From: CAZEPJ01 sp964514105
GTDB taxonomy: Bacteria > Desulfobacterota > Desulfocorpusculales > Desulfocorpusculum
NCBI GenBank assembly: GCA_964514105.1
Contig: CAZEPJ010000107.1
Location: forward strand, 1 to 7,443
Length of the DNA: 7,443 nucleotides
Direction of reading: 5' to 3'
The translations under genes and the position numbers were made by a program. The notes under the pieces were generated by a model. That model saw only the letters and a list, made by a program, of their open reading frames with translations. It ran no database searches and had not been told where the DNA came from. The number at the start of each line of letters is the position of its first letter. Within the stretch, counting starts at the first letter, position 1. Shown here piece after piece: positions 1-6,680 of this stretch.

Positions 1-2
1 AG

Positions 3-143
3 GAGATGTACGGGCTCATGGATCAGGTCTACGAGATCCTGATCCACAAGGTGCATGACTATGAGAGGACCGTGAATGAACTTACCGGCGACGGGGTCAT
101 GGCCCTCTTCGGCGCCCCCATCGCTCTGGGACACGGGTTTTGA
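3..143 (+). pseudogene. 3'-truncated class III adenylate/guanylate cyclase domain (fragment)
   Basis: Reading from base 3 gives 46 residues that match the middle of a class III cyclase catalytic domain of the kind often fused to AAA/TPR regions. Recognisable pieces are EMYGLMDQVYEILIHKV and TVNELTGDGVMALFGAPIAL. The aspartate at 90-92, in the TGDG motif, is the second metal-binding Asp of the family. After GAPIAL (about base 128) family similarity ends: the next residues are GHGF and a stop at 141-143, where a real cyclase would continue with the rest of the catalytic domain, including the Asn/Arg transition-state motif. The 5' end lies outside the window. The sequence after the break is the inside of an unrelated secreted protein in another frame, so this is either a recombination remnant or an assembly join. 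The family identity is clear. A functional product is not possible from what is visible. It is distinct from the intact cyclase at 4981. Confidence 0.8.
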
Positions 144-1125
144 CCTTGTCATCCATCCGATCACCGGGGATGTCTATGTGACGGGTTTCACGGGCTCCTC
201 GGATTTTCCCTGGATCGCGGGCGGTGCGGACACGACCTTTGCGGGCAGCAACGAGGCCTTTGTGGCCCGGCTGACAGCGGACTTCGCGGCGAGCCGGGGG
301 CTGCAGCACACCCTGACGCTCACCAAGGCTGGAACGGGAGCAGGAACGGTGTCCGGTGGGGGCCTTTATGACGAAGGCACCCTGGTGATCCTTTCCGCTG
401 CAGCCGACCCGGGACCGACCCTCTTTGACTGGAGCGGAGATGCGGACTGTTCGGACGGATTGGTTGTCATGGATCGGAAAAAGTACTGGATCGCCATTTT
501 CGATCTCCTTGGACTGCAGCACACGCTCACCGTTACCAAGGACGGCTCGGGCTCGGTCACGAGCAACCATCCGGGCATCCACTGCGGTTCTGACTGCGTC
601 GAGGGCTACGTGAACAACGCGGCCATCGCCCTTACGGCCGAGCCGGAGCCAGGCTCCAACTTCTCCGGATGGGGCGGCGATTGCTCTTCCTGCGGCACGA
701 GCACCACATGCGACATCACCATGGACACCGACAGGTCCTGTGTGGCGGGGTTCGACAGGGTTCCGGGGCCGGATCTGGTGGTGACCGGAGTGTCAGTCCC
801 CGCAGTGGCGCAGAAGAAAGAGAGAATCATCGTGACGTACTGGATCGAGAACCAGGGGGATCAGCCCACGACCAAGAAGGCCAAGGTCCTGCTGAGGCTG
901 TCCACGGATGGGGTCATTGGAATGGATGACCGGGCGTTGGGCGAGGTGAAGGTCCCGAAGTTCCCGGCAGGGGCCGTGTACGATGGAGCCAAGAAGGTGC
1001 GGATCAAGAAGAATGTGACGCCGGGGGACCACTTTGTGGGAGTCATGGCGGATCCGCTGAACAAGATCCCGGAGATCAACGAGACCAACAACACGGGCTT
1101 TGCACCCATTACCGTCACGGATTAG
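127..1125 (+). pseudogene. 5'-truncated secreted repeat protein: SBBP unit, two InlB-like repeats, CARDB domain
   Basis: This frame is open from the junction near base 127 to TAG at 1125, about 332 residues. The ATG at 76 is not a credible start, because up to about 125 that frame only overlaps the cyclase fragment. Bases 127-290 encode one SBBP (beta-propeller) unit, with WDTGFDLVIHP, GDVYVTGFTGSSDFP and EAFVARL. Bases 298-510 and 511-762 encode two divergent InlB-B-type repeats, each opened by GLQHTLT. The second holds several cysteines (HCGSDC, GDCSSC, TTCDITMD, RSC) that could pair outside the cytoplasm. Bases 769-1125 encode a CARDB adhesion-type domain running from PDLVVTGVSVP to EINETNNTGFAPITVTD. 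Such proteins are normally exported and act at the cell surface or outside, but the signal peptide and N-terminal propeller blades are missing here. No start or ribosome binding site is visible, so I call it a gene remnant. If the 5' join is an assembly error, it could be the intact 3' end of a large gene. Confidence 0.75.
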
Positions 1126-1617
1126 CGGGGTGTTGATGAAGCCCCCTTCAACAATCCGCGCGCCATGCGGTCCGGGAGACGATCTCCGACACGACCCTCT
1201 GGCGCATCCAGACGAAGTCGTTTGCGCCGTAGCTCACCCCCCGCTTCGTCGATCTCTGGATCGCCCCACGTCCAGGTCCCATCCCACCCCGACCCAGCCG
1301 TTGCGCCGCGAGCTGTTGTAGCTGAACACCAGCTCCGGGGTCGCCCCGCTGAAGCCCACGGCCTCGGGCACGAGCACCGTCCAGTCCACCCTCAGCTGCT
1401 CCACCTCCGCGGGAAGCGGCGGGAGAGGAAGCGGTCCGCTTCGCGCCAGGGCGGTCTCCCCTGCGCTTCCCTCGCCATTGGATTCCTTGGGCAGCGCCTG
1501 CGCCTCATCCAAGGGCGGCAGCTCCCCTTGTATCCCCCATGCCACAGGCCCGCACACCACCATCACCAAGACAAACCACAACATCGATTCAAACCACAGC
1601 CTTCGGCGCGACGCCAT
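1126..1617 (-). pseudogene. SpvB/TcaC-type secreted protein, N-terminal remnant, frameshifted and truncated
   Basis: The start ATG (1617-1615) has a strong Shine-Dalgarno. The product begins with a clear Sec signal peptide: MASRRRLWFES, then a hydrophobic stretch LWFVLVMVVCGPVAWG at about residues 13-28. After a Pro/Glu-rich linker comes the opening of the SpvB/TcaC N-terminal domain (residues about 76-117), with VDWTVLVPEAVGFSG, TPELVFSYNS and GWVGVGWDLDVG. The open frame ends after 127 residues at base 1234. The next frame, entered at about 1264, carries the expected continuation AIQRSTKRGVSYGANDFVW and runs to a stop at 1148-1150. One missing G in the GGGG run at 1264-1267 explains this. 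A second shift near 1160 would be needed to read ARIVEGGFINTP down to 1126. Full-length relatives are very large, so almost all of the protein is absent. The break lies directly beside the stop of the facing CARDB gene. The 127-residue product could still be made and exported, but is unlikely to work as the family does. Confidence 0.8.
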
Positions 1618-1625
1618 GGGACAGA

Positions 1626-1632
1626 CCTCCTC
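1626..1632 (-). promoter_or_regulatory. Shine-Dalgarno of the SpvB-type remnant
   Basis: On the minus strand GAGGAGG lies 8 bases before the ATG at 1617. It is a near-perfect ribosome binding site and fixes the start of the signal peptide. It is also a sign that the gene was once properly expressed. Confidence 0.75.
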
Positions 1633-1843
1633 GTGCGCTTGAAAAGGGATAAGGGAAGAAGAAGATCACCGGATCTTGTGCCTGGGAGAAACCCGCCCTC
1701 GCGTCGGACTTCCTGCCCTACCCGCATCGGTCCATCGCATGAAAGAAGCGATGTCAGGAGGAAAATGATAAAGCAGACTTGGGGACACAGGTCCGCCGCA
1801 CCTCAGACTGCGGGATCGCGAACAAGGGATCCGGGTCGGCGAA
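1633..1843. other. Gap between glnE and the SpvB-type remnant: weak signals only
   Basis: No gene is supported here. On the minus strand, downstream of glnE and upstream of the SpvB-type remnant, TATCAT (1770-1765) resembles a -10 box but has no good -35 box. A short perfect inverted repeat, AAGATC / GATCTT with a 4-base loop (1662-1677), is followed on the minus strand by a pyrimidine tract (CTTCTTCCCTT). It could act as a weak terminator or simply form a leader hairpin. A 5-bp repeat CCGCA/TGCGG (1796-1813) lies soon after the glnE stop but has no T-tract. The string TTGGGGACACAGG (1779-1791) resembles short intergenic elements common in some environmental genomes, but only one copy is present. 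Confidence 0.35.
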
Positions 1844-4807
1844 TCAGTCCGCCGGAAGTCGGGACGTGCCCTGGTCTTGGAAGAGGAACCGGGAGTAGAT
1901 CTCCCGGACGCCGGTCATGACCCGCCCCAGCAGCGCGGGGAGGTCCTCCCCGGGGGCAGGCACGAGGGGCCAGCGCACGTCGTCCAGCGGTTCCAGGGCC
2001 CGGAGTTCATCGAAGGTGACGGCCTGGTCCGTTCCCTTGTGGTCCAGCACCAGGCCCAGACGATTCTCGACTCCCTTGTACAGTCCGTGAGCCGATGCGA
2101 GGGTCTGCCCCCGTTCCAGGGGGACCGTTCCCGCCTCGATGAGCCGCTCGAGCAGCTGCGCGGAACGAGGGGTTCGCACGGCCGGATCCCCTTTCCATCT
2201 CGATAACTGGTGGAACTGGAGGAGGAACTCCAGGTCGGCCATGCCCCCGGCCCCCAGCTTGAGGTGGATCCGCCCCGCCCCCGGCCGTCCCCCTCGCTCC
2301 CGTTCCATTCGCATGCGCATGTCATGAAACGCCCGTGCGTCCGGAGGCGGGGCCTGTGCGAGGATCTCGCCGATCCGTTCCTGGGCCCGGGCGCCGGTCT
2401 CCAGGCATCCGGCGCAGGGCCGGGCCTTGAGGAGGGCCTGTCGCTCCCAGGCCCGCCCCCCCTCCGCGTGGTAGCGGCGCAGGGCGTCCAGGGAGACCAT
2501 GAGTGGGCCTCGACCGCCCGAAGGGCGCAGCCTCACGTCCACGGCCCAGCCCGGCCCTTCCCGGAAGGGCATGGTGGTCCACGAGAGGACCCGCTGGCCC
2601 AAACGGGTCAGATGCTCCACAGGAGACACGCCCCGGGGGGGCCGCCATCGCCCGGGCACATCGTCGTACAGAAAGATGAGGTCCAGGTCGGAGCGGTAGC
2701 TCAGCTCCGATCCCCCGAAGCTGCCCAGGGCCACGGCGCAAAGGGGCGGCTTGGGGCCGGATGGGCCGTGTCCCCAGCTTCTCAGGGCCTCCTCGAAGGT
2801 GGCCTGGAGGAAGACGTCGGCCAGGCGGGTCAGCTCCTCGCCCACTTCCTGCGGGGTAAGCATTCCCCAAAGCTCCGCCGCGCCGATGCGCAGGATCTCC
2901 TGGGCCCGGATGACGCGGAGCCTGCCCAGCCGCTCCTCCGGATCCTCAAGTCCGTGGAGGAAGGCACGGACCTCCTGCTCCAGCTCCCCTTTGCCCCTCC
3001 GCGGCCCGTGAGCGCCCCGGTCGATGAGCCCCTCCACCGCCCCCAGGTGGTCGCCCAGCCACCGTGAGAGCAGGGCGCTTCGGGCGAACAGGGAGATCAG
3101 GTGGGCCAGGGTCTCGGGGTTCTCCTCCAGGAGGGCGTAGTATCCGGCCCGGGGCCCCACGGCCTCCAGGAACCGCTCCATCCGGAAAAGGGTCAGGTGG
3201 GGGGATGGGGTACCCATCGCCTCACTCAGGATCCTGGGAAAGAGGCGCCCCAGGGCCGCCCGGGCCCTCTGGGATCGGTGGACGGGAAAGCCTGCCCCGA
3301 GCATCCGCTGGATGACTTCCCCCGCGGCCTGAGGCTCGGAGAAGCCGGCCGCCTCCAGGAGAAGCAGCAGGGCCCCGGGGTCGTCCGCCCGGGCCAGGAT
3401 CTCTTCCGCCCGGGGATCTTGGGCCGGGGTCTGGTCCCCCCGACCCTCGGCGAGCAACTCCTCAAAGGCCCTGTTGACAACCACCATGTGCCCTTGAAGG
3501 GCGCTCAGGAATCGTTGGGGCCCGTCGGCCCCGTCGAAGCCCATGAGTCCGGCCACGCGCCCCAACTCCCGCTCGTCCTCGGGCAGTTGGTGAGTCTGGC
3601 GAAGGTGGACCATCTGCACCCGGTGCTCGACCCTGCGAAGGAAAAGGTAGGCCGCGCAGAGGGCCTCCCCCTCCTGGGTCGGCACCAGCCCGTGGCCGGC
3701 CAGGGCATCCAGGGCATCCAGGGTCGCCCGCTTCCTCAGATGGGGTAACCTCCCCCCGAAGATCACCTGCAGGGTCTGGACCAGGAATTCCACCTCCCGG
3801 ATGCCACCCCGGCCCAGCTTCACATCCACGACGTCCCGCTTCTTCCAGCGAACCTCCTGTTGAATACGCGCCTTGAGGCTGCGGATCTCCTCCAGACTGC
3901 CGTAGTCCAGGTAGCGTCGATACACGAAGGGCTCCACCGTCTTGAGGAAGCGCTCCCCCAGGGCCCTGTCGCCGGCCACAGGGTGCGCCTTGAGGAGGGC
4001 CCAGCGCTCCCACGGAGAGGCCAGGGTCTGATAGTAGACCTCGGCGGCCTCGGGGGTGGTCACGACCTCCCCGTCCTTCCCCCCTGGCCTGAGCCCGAGG
4101 TCCACCCGAAAAGCGGGTCCCTCGTCCGTGACCCTCTCCAGGGCCGCGGTGACCCGGTTGGCCCATTGGACCGCCGCCATGCGCCCGCGACCCGGATCCG
4201 TTCCTTCCGAAACGTCATAGATGTAGATCAGGTCAATGTCCGAGGCAAAATTGAGCTCTTCCCCCCCGAGCTTGCCCATGCCCATGACGGCCAACCGAAC
4301 GCCCGCGCCCACCTCGCGCAGGTGATGGCGACAGCCCGCCAGGGCCCCCTCCATACACCAGAAGGCCACTCGCGCCCATTCCCGCCAGATCTCGGGAGCC
4401 GGCCGTAAGCCCAGGGTCTCCTGACCCCAAAGGCGCACCAGATGGCTGTTCCGAAACCGGGCGATGCGGCGGGCCAGGGTTTCGGCGTCCTGCGGTCCAT
4501 CGCAGGCTTGCAGGAAGTCGTCCGGCCCCTCTGGGCCGCGCCACGTCGCCAACGGCCGGTCCATGCCCCCCTCCAGGAAGAGCTGGACGACGAGCCCGGG
4601 GTGGCGAAGCAGGAAGGGGAGGAATCCCGGGGAGGCGGCCAGAAACCAGGCCAGGCGATGCAGGGCCGCCGCATCTCCCTCCAGCGCTGCCCGGGCCTCA
4701 GGGGTCAAGACGTCCCCGAGGCGCTCCAGGCCTAGGTGGGCCCCCAACGGATCCGGTGTCTTGCCTGCTGCGCGGGCCCAGGGCCCCTGTCCAGGATCAT
4801 CGTTCAT
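1844..4807 (-). CDS. glnE: Bifunctional glutamine synthetase adenylyltransferase / deadenylyltransferase
   Basis: The 987-residue product is close to the usual GlnE length (about 950 in enteric bacteria) and appears complete. GlnE adds AMP to, and removes it from, glutamine synthetase in the cytoplasm, adjusting its activity to nitrogen supply, usually under PII control. The two nucleotidyltransferase halves are plainly visible. In the N-terminal (deadenylylating) half, MGMGKLGGEELNF precedes SDIDLI (Asp190, Asp192), followed by LGLRPGGKDG (237-246), WERWALLKAHP (266-276) and KLGRGGIREVEF (330-341). In the C-terminal (adenylylating) half, GSFGGSELSYRSDLDLI (695-711) carries Asp707 and Asp709, followed by VRLRPSGGRG (758-767), WERQALLKARP (787-797) and KLGAGGMADLEF (850-861). 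The usual KLGG lysine is Ser697 in the second half. The start has no Shine-Dalgarno, but no other in-frame Met occurs before residue 82, which lies inside conserved sequence. It is divergent from the cyclase at 4981. No glnA or glnB is in view. Confidence 0.96.
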   Translation of the reverse strand: MNDDPGQGPWARAAGKTPDPLGAHLGLERLGDVLTPEARAALEGDAAALHRLAWFLAASPGFLPFLLRHPGLVVQLFLEGGMDRPLATWRGPEGPDDFLQACDGPQDAETLARRIARFRNSHLVRLWGQETLGLRPAPEIWREWARVAFWCMEGALAGCRHHLREVGAGVRLAVMGMGKLGGEELNFASDIDLIYIYDVSEGTDPGRGRMAAVQWANRVTAALERVTDEGPAFRVDLGLRPGGKDGEVVTTPEAAEVYYQTLASPWERWALLKAHPVAGDRALGERFLKTVEPFVYRRYLDYGSLEEIRSLKARIQQEVRWKKRDVVDVKLGRGGIREVEFLVQTLQVIFGGRLPHLRKRATLDALDALAGHGLVPTQEGEALCAAYLFLRRVEHRVQMVHLRQTHQLPEDERELGRVAGLMGFDGADGPQRFLSALQGHMVVVNRAFEELLAEGRGDQTPAQDPRAEEILARADDPGALLLLLEAAGFSEPQAAGEVIQRMLGAGFPVHRSQRARAALGRLFPRILSEAMGTPSPHLTLFRMERFLEAVGPRAGYYALLEENPETLAHLISLFARSALLSRWLGDHLGAVEGLIDRGAHGPRRGKGELEQEVRAFLHGLEDPEERLGRLRVIRAQEILRIGAAELWGMLTPQEVGEELTRLADVFLQATFEEALRSWGHGPSGPKPPLCAVALGSFGGSELSYRSDLDLIFLYDDVPGRWRPPRGVSPVEHLTRLGQRVLSWTTMPFREGPGWAVDVRLRPSGGRGPLMVSLDALRRYHAEGGRAWERQALLKARPCAGCLETGARAQERIGEILAQAPPPDARAFHDMRMRMERERGGRPGAGRIHLKLGAGGMADLEFLLQFHQLSRWKGDPAVRTPRSAQLLERLIEAGTVPLERGQTLASAHGLYKGVENRLGLVLDHKGTDQAVTFDELRALEPLDDVRWPLVPAPGEDLPALLGRVMTGVREIYSRFLFQDQGTSRLPAD

Positions 4808-4813
4808 GGGCCC

Positions 4814-4842
4814 ATCTTATCGCACACCCCGTGGGGAAAAAA
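4814..4842 (-). promoter_or_regulatory. Possible glnE promoter placing the transcript start on the ATG
   Basis: On the minus strand TAAGAT (4819-4814) is a fair -10 match (4 of 6 bases). It lies 17 bases after a T6 run (4842-4837) that is only a poor -35 match. The -10 ends 6 bases before the glnE ATG, so initiation at the usual distance would fall on the A of the start codon. This fits the lack of a Shine-Dalgarno and suggests a leaderless mRNA. The evidence is weak, and an upstream promoter is equally possible. Confidence 0.25.
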
Positions 4843-4921
4843 GCCGAGGTGCGGGCACGGGTGAGGTGGAACTGGGCGTGCGCCCTACGGTGCCTTTTCA
4901 TCGGCGTCTGTCAGGGAGTTC

Positions 4922-4930
4922 TGCTAAAAT
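4922..4930 (+). promoter_or_regulatory. Candidate extended -10 promoter of the cyclase gene
   Basis: TGCTAAAAT is an extended -10 box (TGn followed by TAAAAT, 5 of 6 consensus bases), 50 bases before the cyclase ATG, in otherwise very GC-rich DNA. No good -35 box lies at 16-18 bases, which extended -10 promoters can tolerate. Directly after it, CCCAG-CGG-CTGGG (4931-4943) can form a short hairpin over the predicted transcript start. Confidence 0.4.
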
Positions 4931-4968
4931 CCCAGCGGCTGGGCCCCATTTCTCGTTCAAGGCCCATT

Positions 4969-4974
4969 GGAGGA
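4969..4974 (+). promoter_or_regulatory. Shine-Dalgarno deciding the cyclase start
   Basis: GGAGGA lies 6 bases before the ATG at 4981. The same frame is open back to 4756, but that upstream part overlaps the start of glnE on the other strand and encodes nothing family-like, so 4981 is chosen. Confidence 0.75.
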
Positions 4975-4980
4975 CGACCC

Positions 4981-6522
4981 ATGAACAGGATCGACCGCTT
5001 TCGCATCCGGAACGCCATGCTCATCGCCAATTTGATCTCCAACGCCGTCGGCATCGTGGTGGTCAACCTTCTGGGGCGGGTCTCATTCTCGACCCTCCCC
5101 GACGAGATTCTCGGAGTGCTGGACCGGACCAACTGGTGGTTCATCCCAACCTCCATTCTCATCCCCTGGGGCCTGACCCTACTTTACGAGAGACCGATTC
5201 GGAAGCACATCCAGGAGTTCCTCTGGGGCGAGGAGCCCGAGGCCCAAGCGGCCGTCGCTGCCCGGCGGAGGCTGCTCAACGAGCCCTTCTTCCTCATCGT
5301 CACAGACTTCGCCATGTGGGTTGTGGCGGCATGGATCTACCCCAAGGCGGCGCTGGATGCGGGCGCGGGTCCTGATCTGATCCAGGGCATTATGGCCCGG
5401 TGCTTGCTCACGGGGCTGATCACGGTCACGGTGGCCTTCTTCGTCTTCGAGTTCGTGCTCCAGAGGCGCGTCGCGCCTTACTTGTTCCCCGATGGTCGGC
5501 TCTATGCCGTCCCGGGAACCAAGAGGGTCCGCATTCGAACGCGGCTGGTGGGCCTCCTGTTTGCCTGCAATCTGGTTCCGTTTTTCGCCGTGCTGATCTC
5601 GCTGATGCCCGCCTCCAACATCCAGTCCGGTCCGGGGGAGATGCCCTCCGCCGCGTGGGGCGGCGTCCTGGCGCAGGTGGTCATCTTCATGGGGGTGGGC
5701 GTCTGGCTGACCTTTCTCGTGAGCAGCAACCTGACCCGCCCCCTGCAGGAGATCGTCCGCGTGCTCCAACGGGTCCGGAGGGGAGACTTCCAGGGCCGGA
5801 TCCGGGTGACCACCAACGACGAGATCGGGTACACCGGCGACGTGATCAACGAGATGACGCGGGGGCTCAGGGAACGAGAGGTCATCAAGGAGACCTTCGG
5901 AAAGTATGTGACCGACGAGGTCCGCGACGAGATCCTCTCGGGGAAGGTCCCCCTGGACGGGGAGTTGAGGGAGGTCACCGTGCTCTTCGCCGACCTGCGG
6001 GGCTTCACGCCCCTGTCCGAAAGGCTCCCGCCCAAGGACGTGGTCAAGATCCTGAACCAGTATTTCCGGGAGATGGAGGAGACCATCCGGAGACACCGCG
6101 GACTGGTCCTTCAATACATCGGGGACGAAATCGAGGCCGTCTTCGGCGCACCGGTCCGCGTGGAAGACCACGCCAGCCGTGCGACGCACGCCGCCCAGGA
6201 GATGACGACGCGGCTCAGATCCCTCAACGAGGCCCTGGTACAACAGGGGTATCCCGCCCTGTCCCACGGCATAGGCATCCACACGGGGGAGGTGGTGGCC
6301 GCCAGTATCGGCAGCCCGGACCGGCTCTCGTACACCCTGGTGGGGGACACGGTGAACCTGGCCTCCCGGCTCCAGGAGCTCAACAAGGCGTTGGGCACCG
6401 AGGTGATCCTGAGCGGAGCCACCCGGGAAAGGCTGGGTCGGGGAATCCCCCTCAAGGCACTGCCGCCCCAGCGCGTCAAGGGAAGGAGCCAGGTGGTGGA
6501 GATCTACACCGTCCCCTCATGA
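4981..6522 (+). CDS. Membrane-bound class III adenylate/guanylate cyclase (6 TM, HAMP, catalytic domain)
   Basis: The 513-residue protein has hydrophobic segments at about 13-32, 51-68, 103-120, 139-160, 188-210 and 228-247. They are followed by a HAMP linker (about 248-300, with NLTRPLQEIVRVLQRVRRGDF and DEIGYTGDVINEM) and a class III cyclase domain (about 327-513). The same plan is known from mycobacterial Rv1318c-type and Rv3645-type cyclases. Visible catalytic residues are Asp338 in FADLRGFT and Asp382 in GDEIEAVFGAP (metal binding), and Asn459 and Arg463 in VGDTVNLASRL (transition state). The purine-selecting position that is Lys in typical adenylate cyclases, and Glu in guanylate cyclases, is Gln378 (LQYIGDE); the partner position appears to be Thr452. 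The product is therefore probably cAMP, but this is not certain. HAMP domains pass on signals, and no extracytoplasmic sensor domain is obvious, so the six-helix bundle itself may be the sensor. The gene is divergent from glnE and appears intact. Confidence 0.93.
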   Translation: MNRIDRFRIRNAMLIANLISNAVGIVVVNLLGRVSFSTLPDEILGVLDRTNWWFIPTSILIPWGLTLLYERPIRKHIQEFLWGEEPEAQAAVAARRRLLNEPFFLIVTDFAMWVVAAWIYPKAALDAGAGPDLIQGIMARCLLTGLITVTVAFFVFEFVLQRRVAPYLFPDGRLYAVPGTKRVRIRTRLVGLLFACNLVPFFAVLISLMPASNIQSGPGEMPSAAWGGVLAQVVIFMGVGVWLTFLVSSNLTRPLQEIVRVLQRVRRGDFQGRIRVTTNDEIGYTGDVINEMTRGLREREVIKETFGKYVTDEVRDEILSGKVPLDGELREVTVLFADLRGFTPLSERLPPKDVVKILNQYFREMEETIRRHRGLVLQYIGDEIEAVFGAPVRVEDHASRATHAAQEMTTRLRSLNEALVQQGYPALSHGIGIHTGEVVAASIGSPDRLSYTLVGDTVNLASRLQELNKALGTEVILSGATRERLGRGIPLKALPPQRVKGRSQVVEIYTVPS

Positions 6523-6555
6523 GGCCTCAAGGGATAGGGCCCAGGGAGATCGCCG

Positions 6556-6585
6556 TTGTGAAAAGCCGTGAAAAACAGGTAGGAT
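6556..6585 (+). promoter_or_regulatory. Candidate promoter of the LUD-domain gene
   Basis: TTGTGA (6556-6561, 4 of 6 to the -35 consensus) and TAGGAT (6580-6585, 4 of 6 to the -10 consensus) are separated by 18 bases. Together they would give a leader of roughly 90 bases before the ATG at 6681. The stretch is locally AT-rich and contains a GTGAAAA direct repeat 10 bases apart (6558-6564, 6568-6574). Read-through from the cyclase gene is the alternative, since no terminator is visible in the 158 bases between the two genes. Confidence 0.3.
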
Positions 6586-6680
6586 GACCACAGGCTTCAC
6601 CCTCATGTCCCCCCGGGAAGAGCGACCTTGCGATGGACCCCAACGGGAGGCGAGGGACTTCAGAGCAAGCGAGGTGACCG

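Noticed and set aside
76..126. ATG at 76 as the true start of the SBBP/CARDB protein
   Set aside because: Up to about 125 this frame overlaps the cyclase fragment in another frame and encodes no SBBP-like sequence. There is no ribosome binding site or signal peptide.
298..531. Repeated GLQHTLT coding segments as a mobile or CRISPR-like repeat
   Set aside because: There are only two copies, 213 bases apart and in frame. They are explained by tandem InlB-like protein repeats.
1796..1813. Terminator just after glnE
   Set aside because: The stem is only 5 bp with an 8-base loop, and no T-tract follows on the minus strand.
1165..1920. 251-residue plus-strand open frame
   Set aside because: It is an antisense reading of the SpvB-type remnant and the glnE end, Arg/Pro/Ser-rich with no recognisable domain.
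2210..3067. 285-residue plus-strand open frame inside glnE
   Set aside because: It lies antisense to strongly conserved GlnE sequence, and high GC keeps opposite frames open.
4827..4842. CCCC-GT-GGGG followed by A6 as a terminator
   Set aside because: On the plus strand A residues follow, and on the minus strand the T-run comes before the stem, so neither direction fits an intrinsic terminator.
4756..4980. Upstream extension of the cyclase to the ATG at 4756
   Set aside because: It would overlap the glnE start. The extension shows no family sequence, and the good ribosome binding site is at 4969-4974.
5179..6282. 367-residue minus-strand open frame inside the cyclase gene
   Set aside because: It is His/Asp/Gly-rich antisense sequence opposite conserved cyclase motifs, with no domain of its own.
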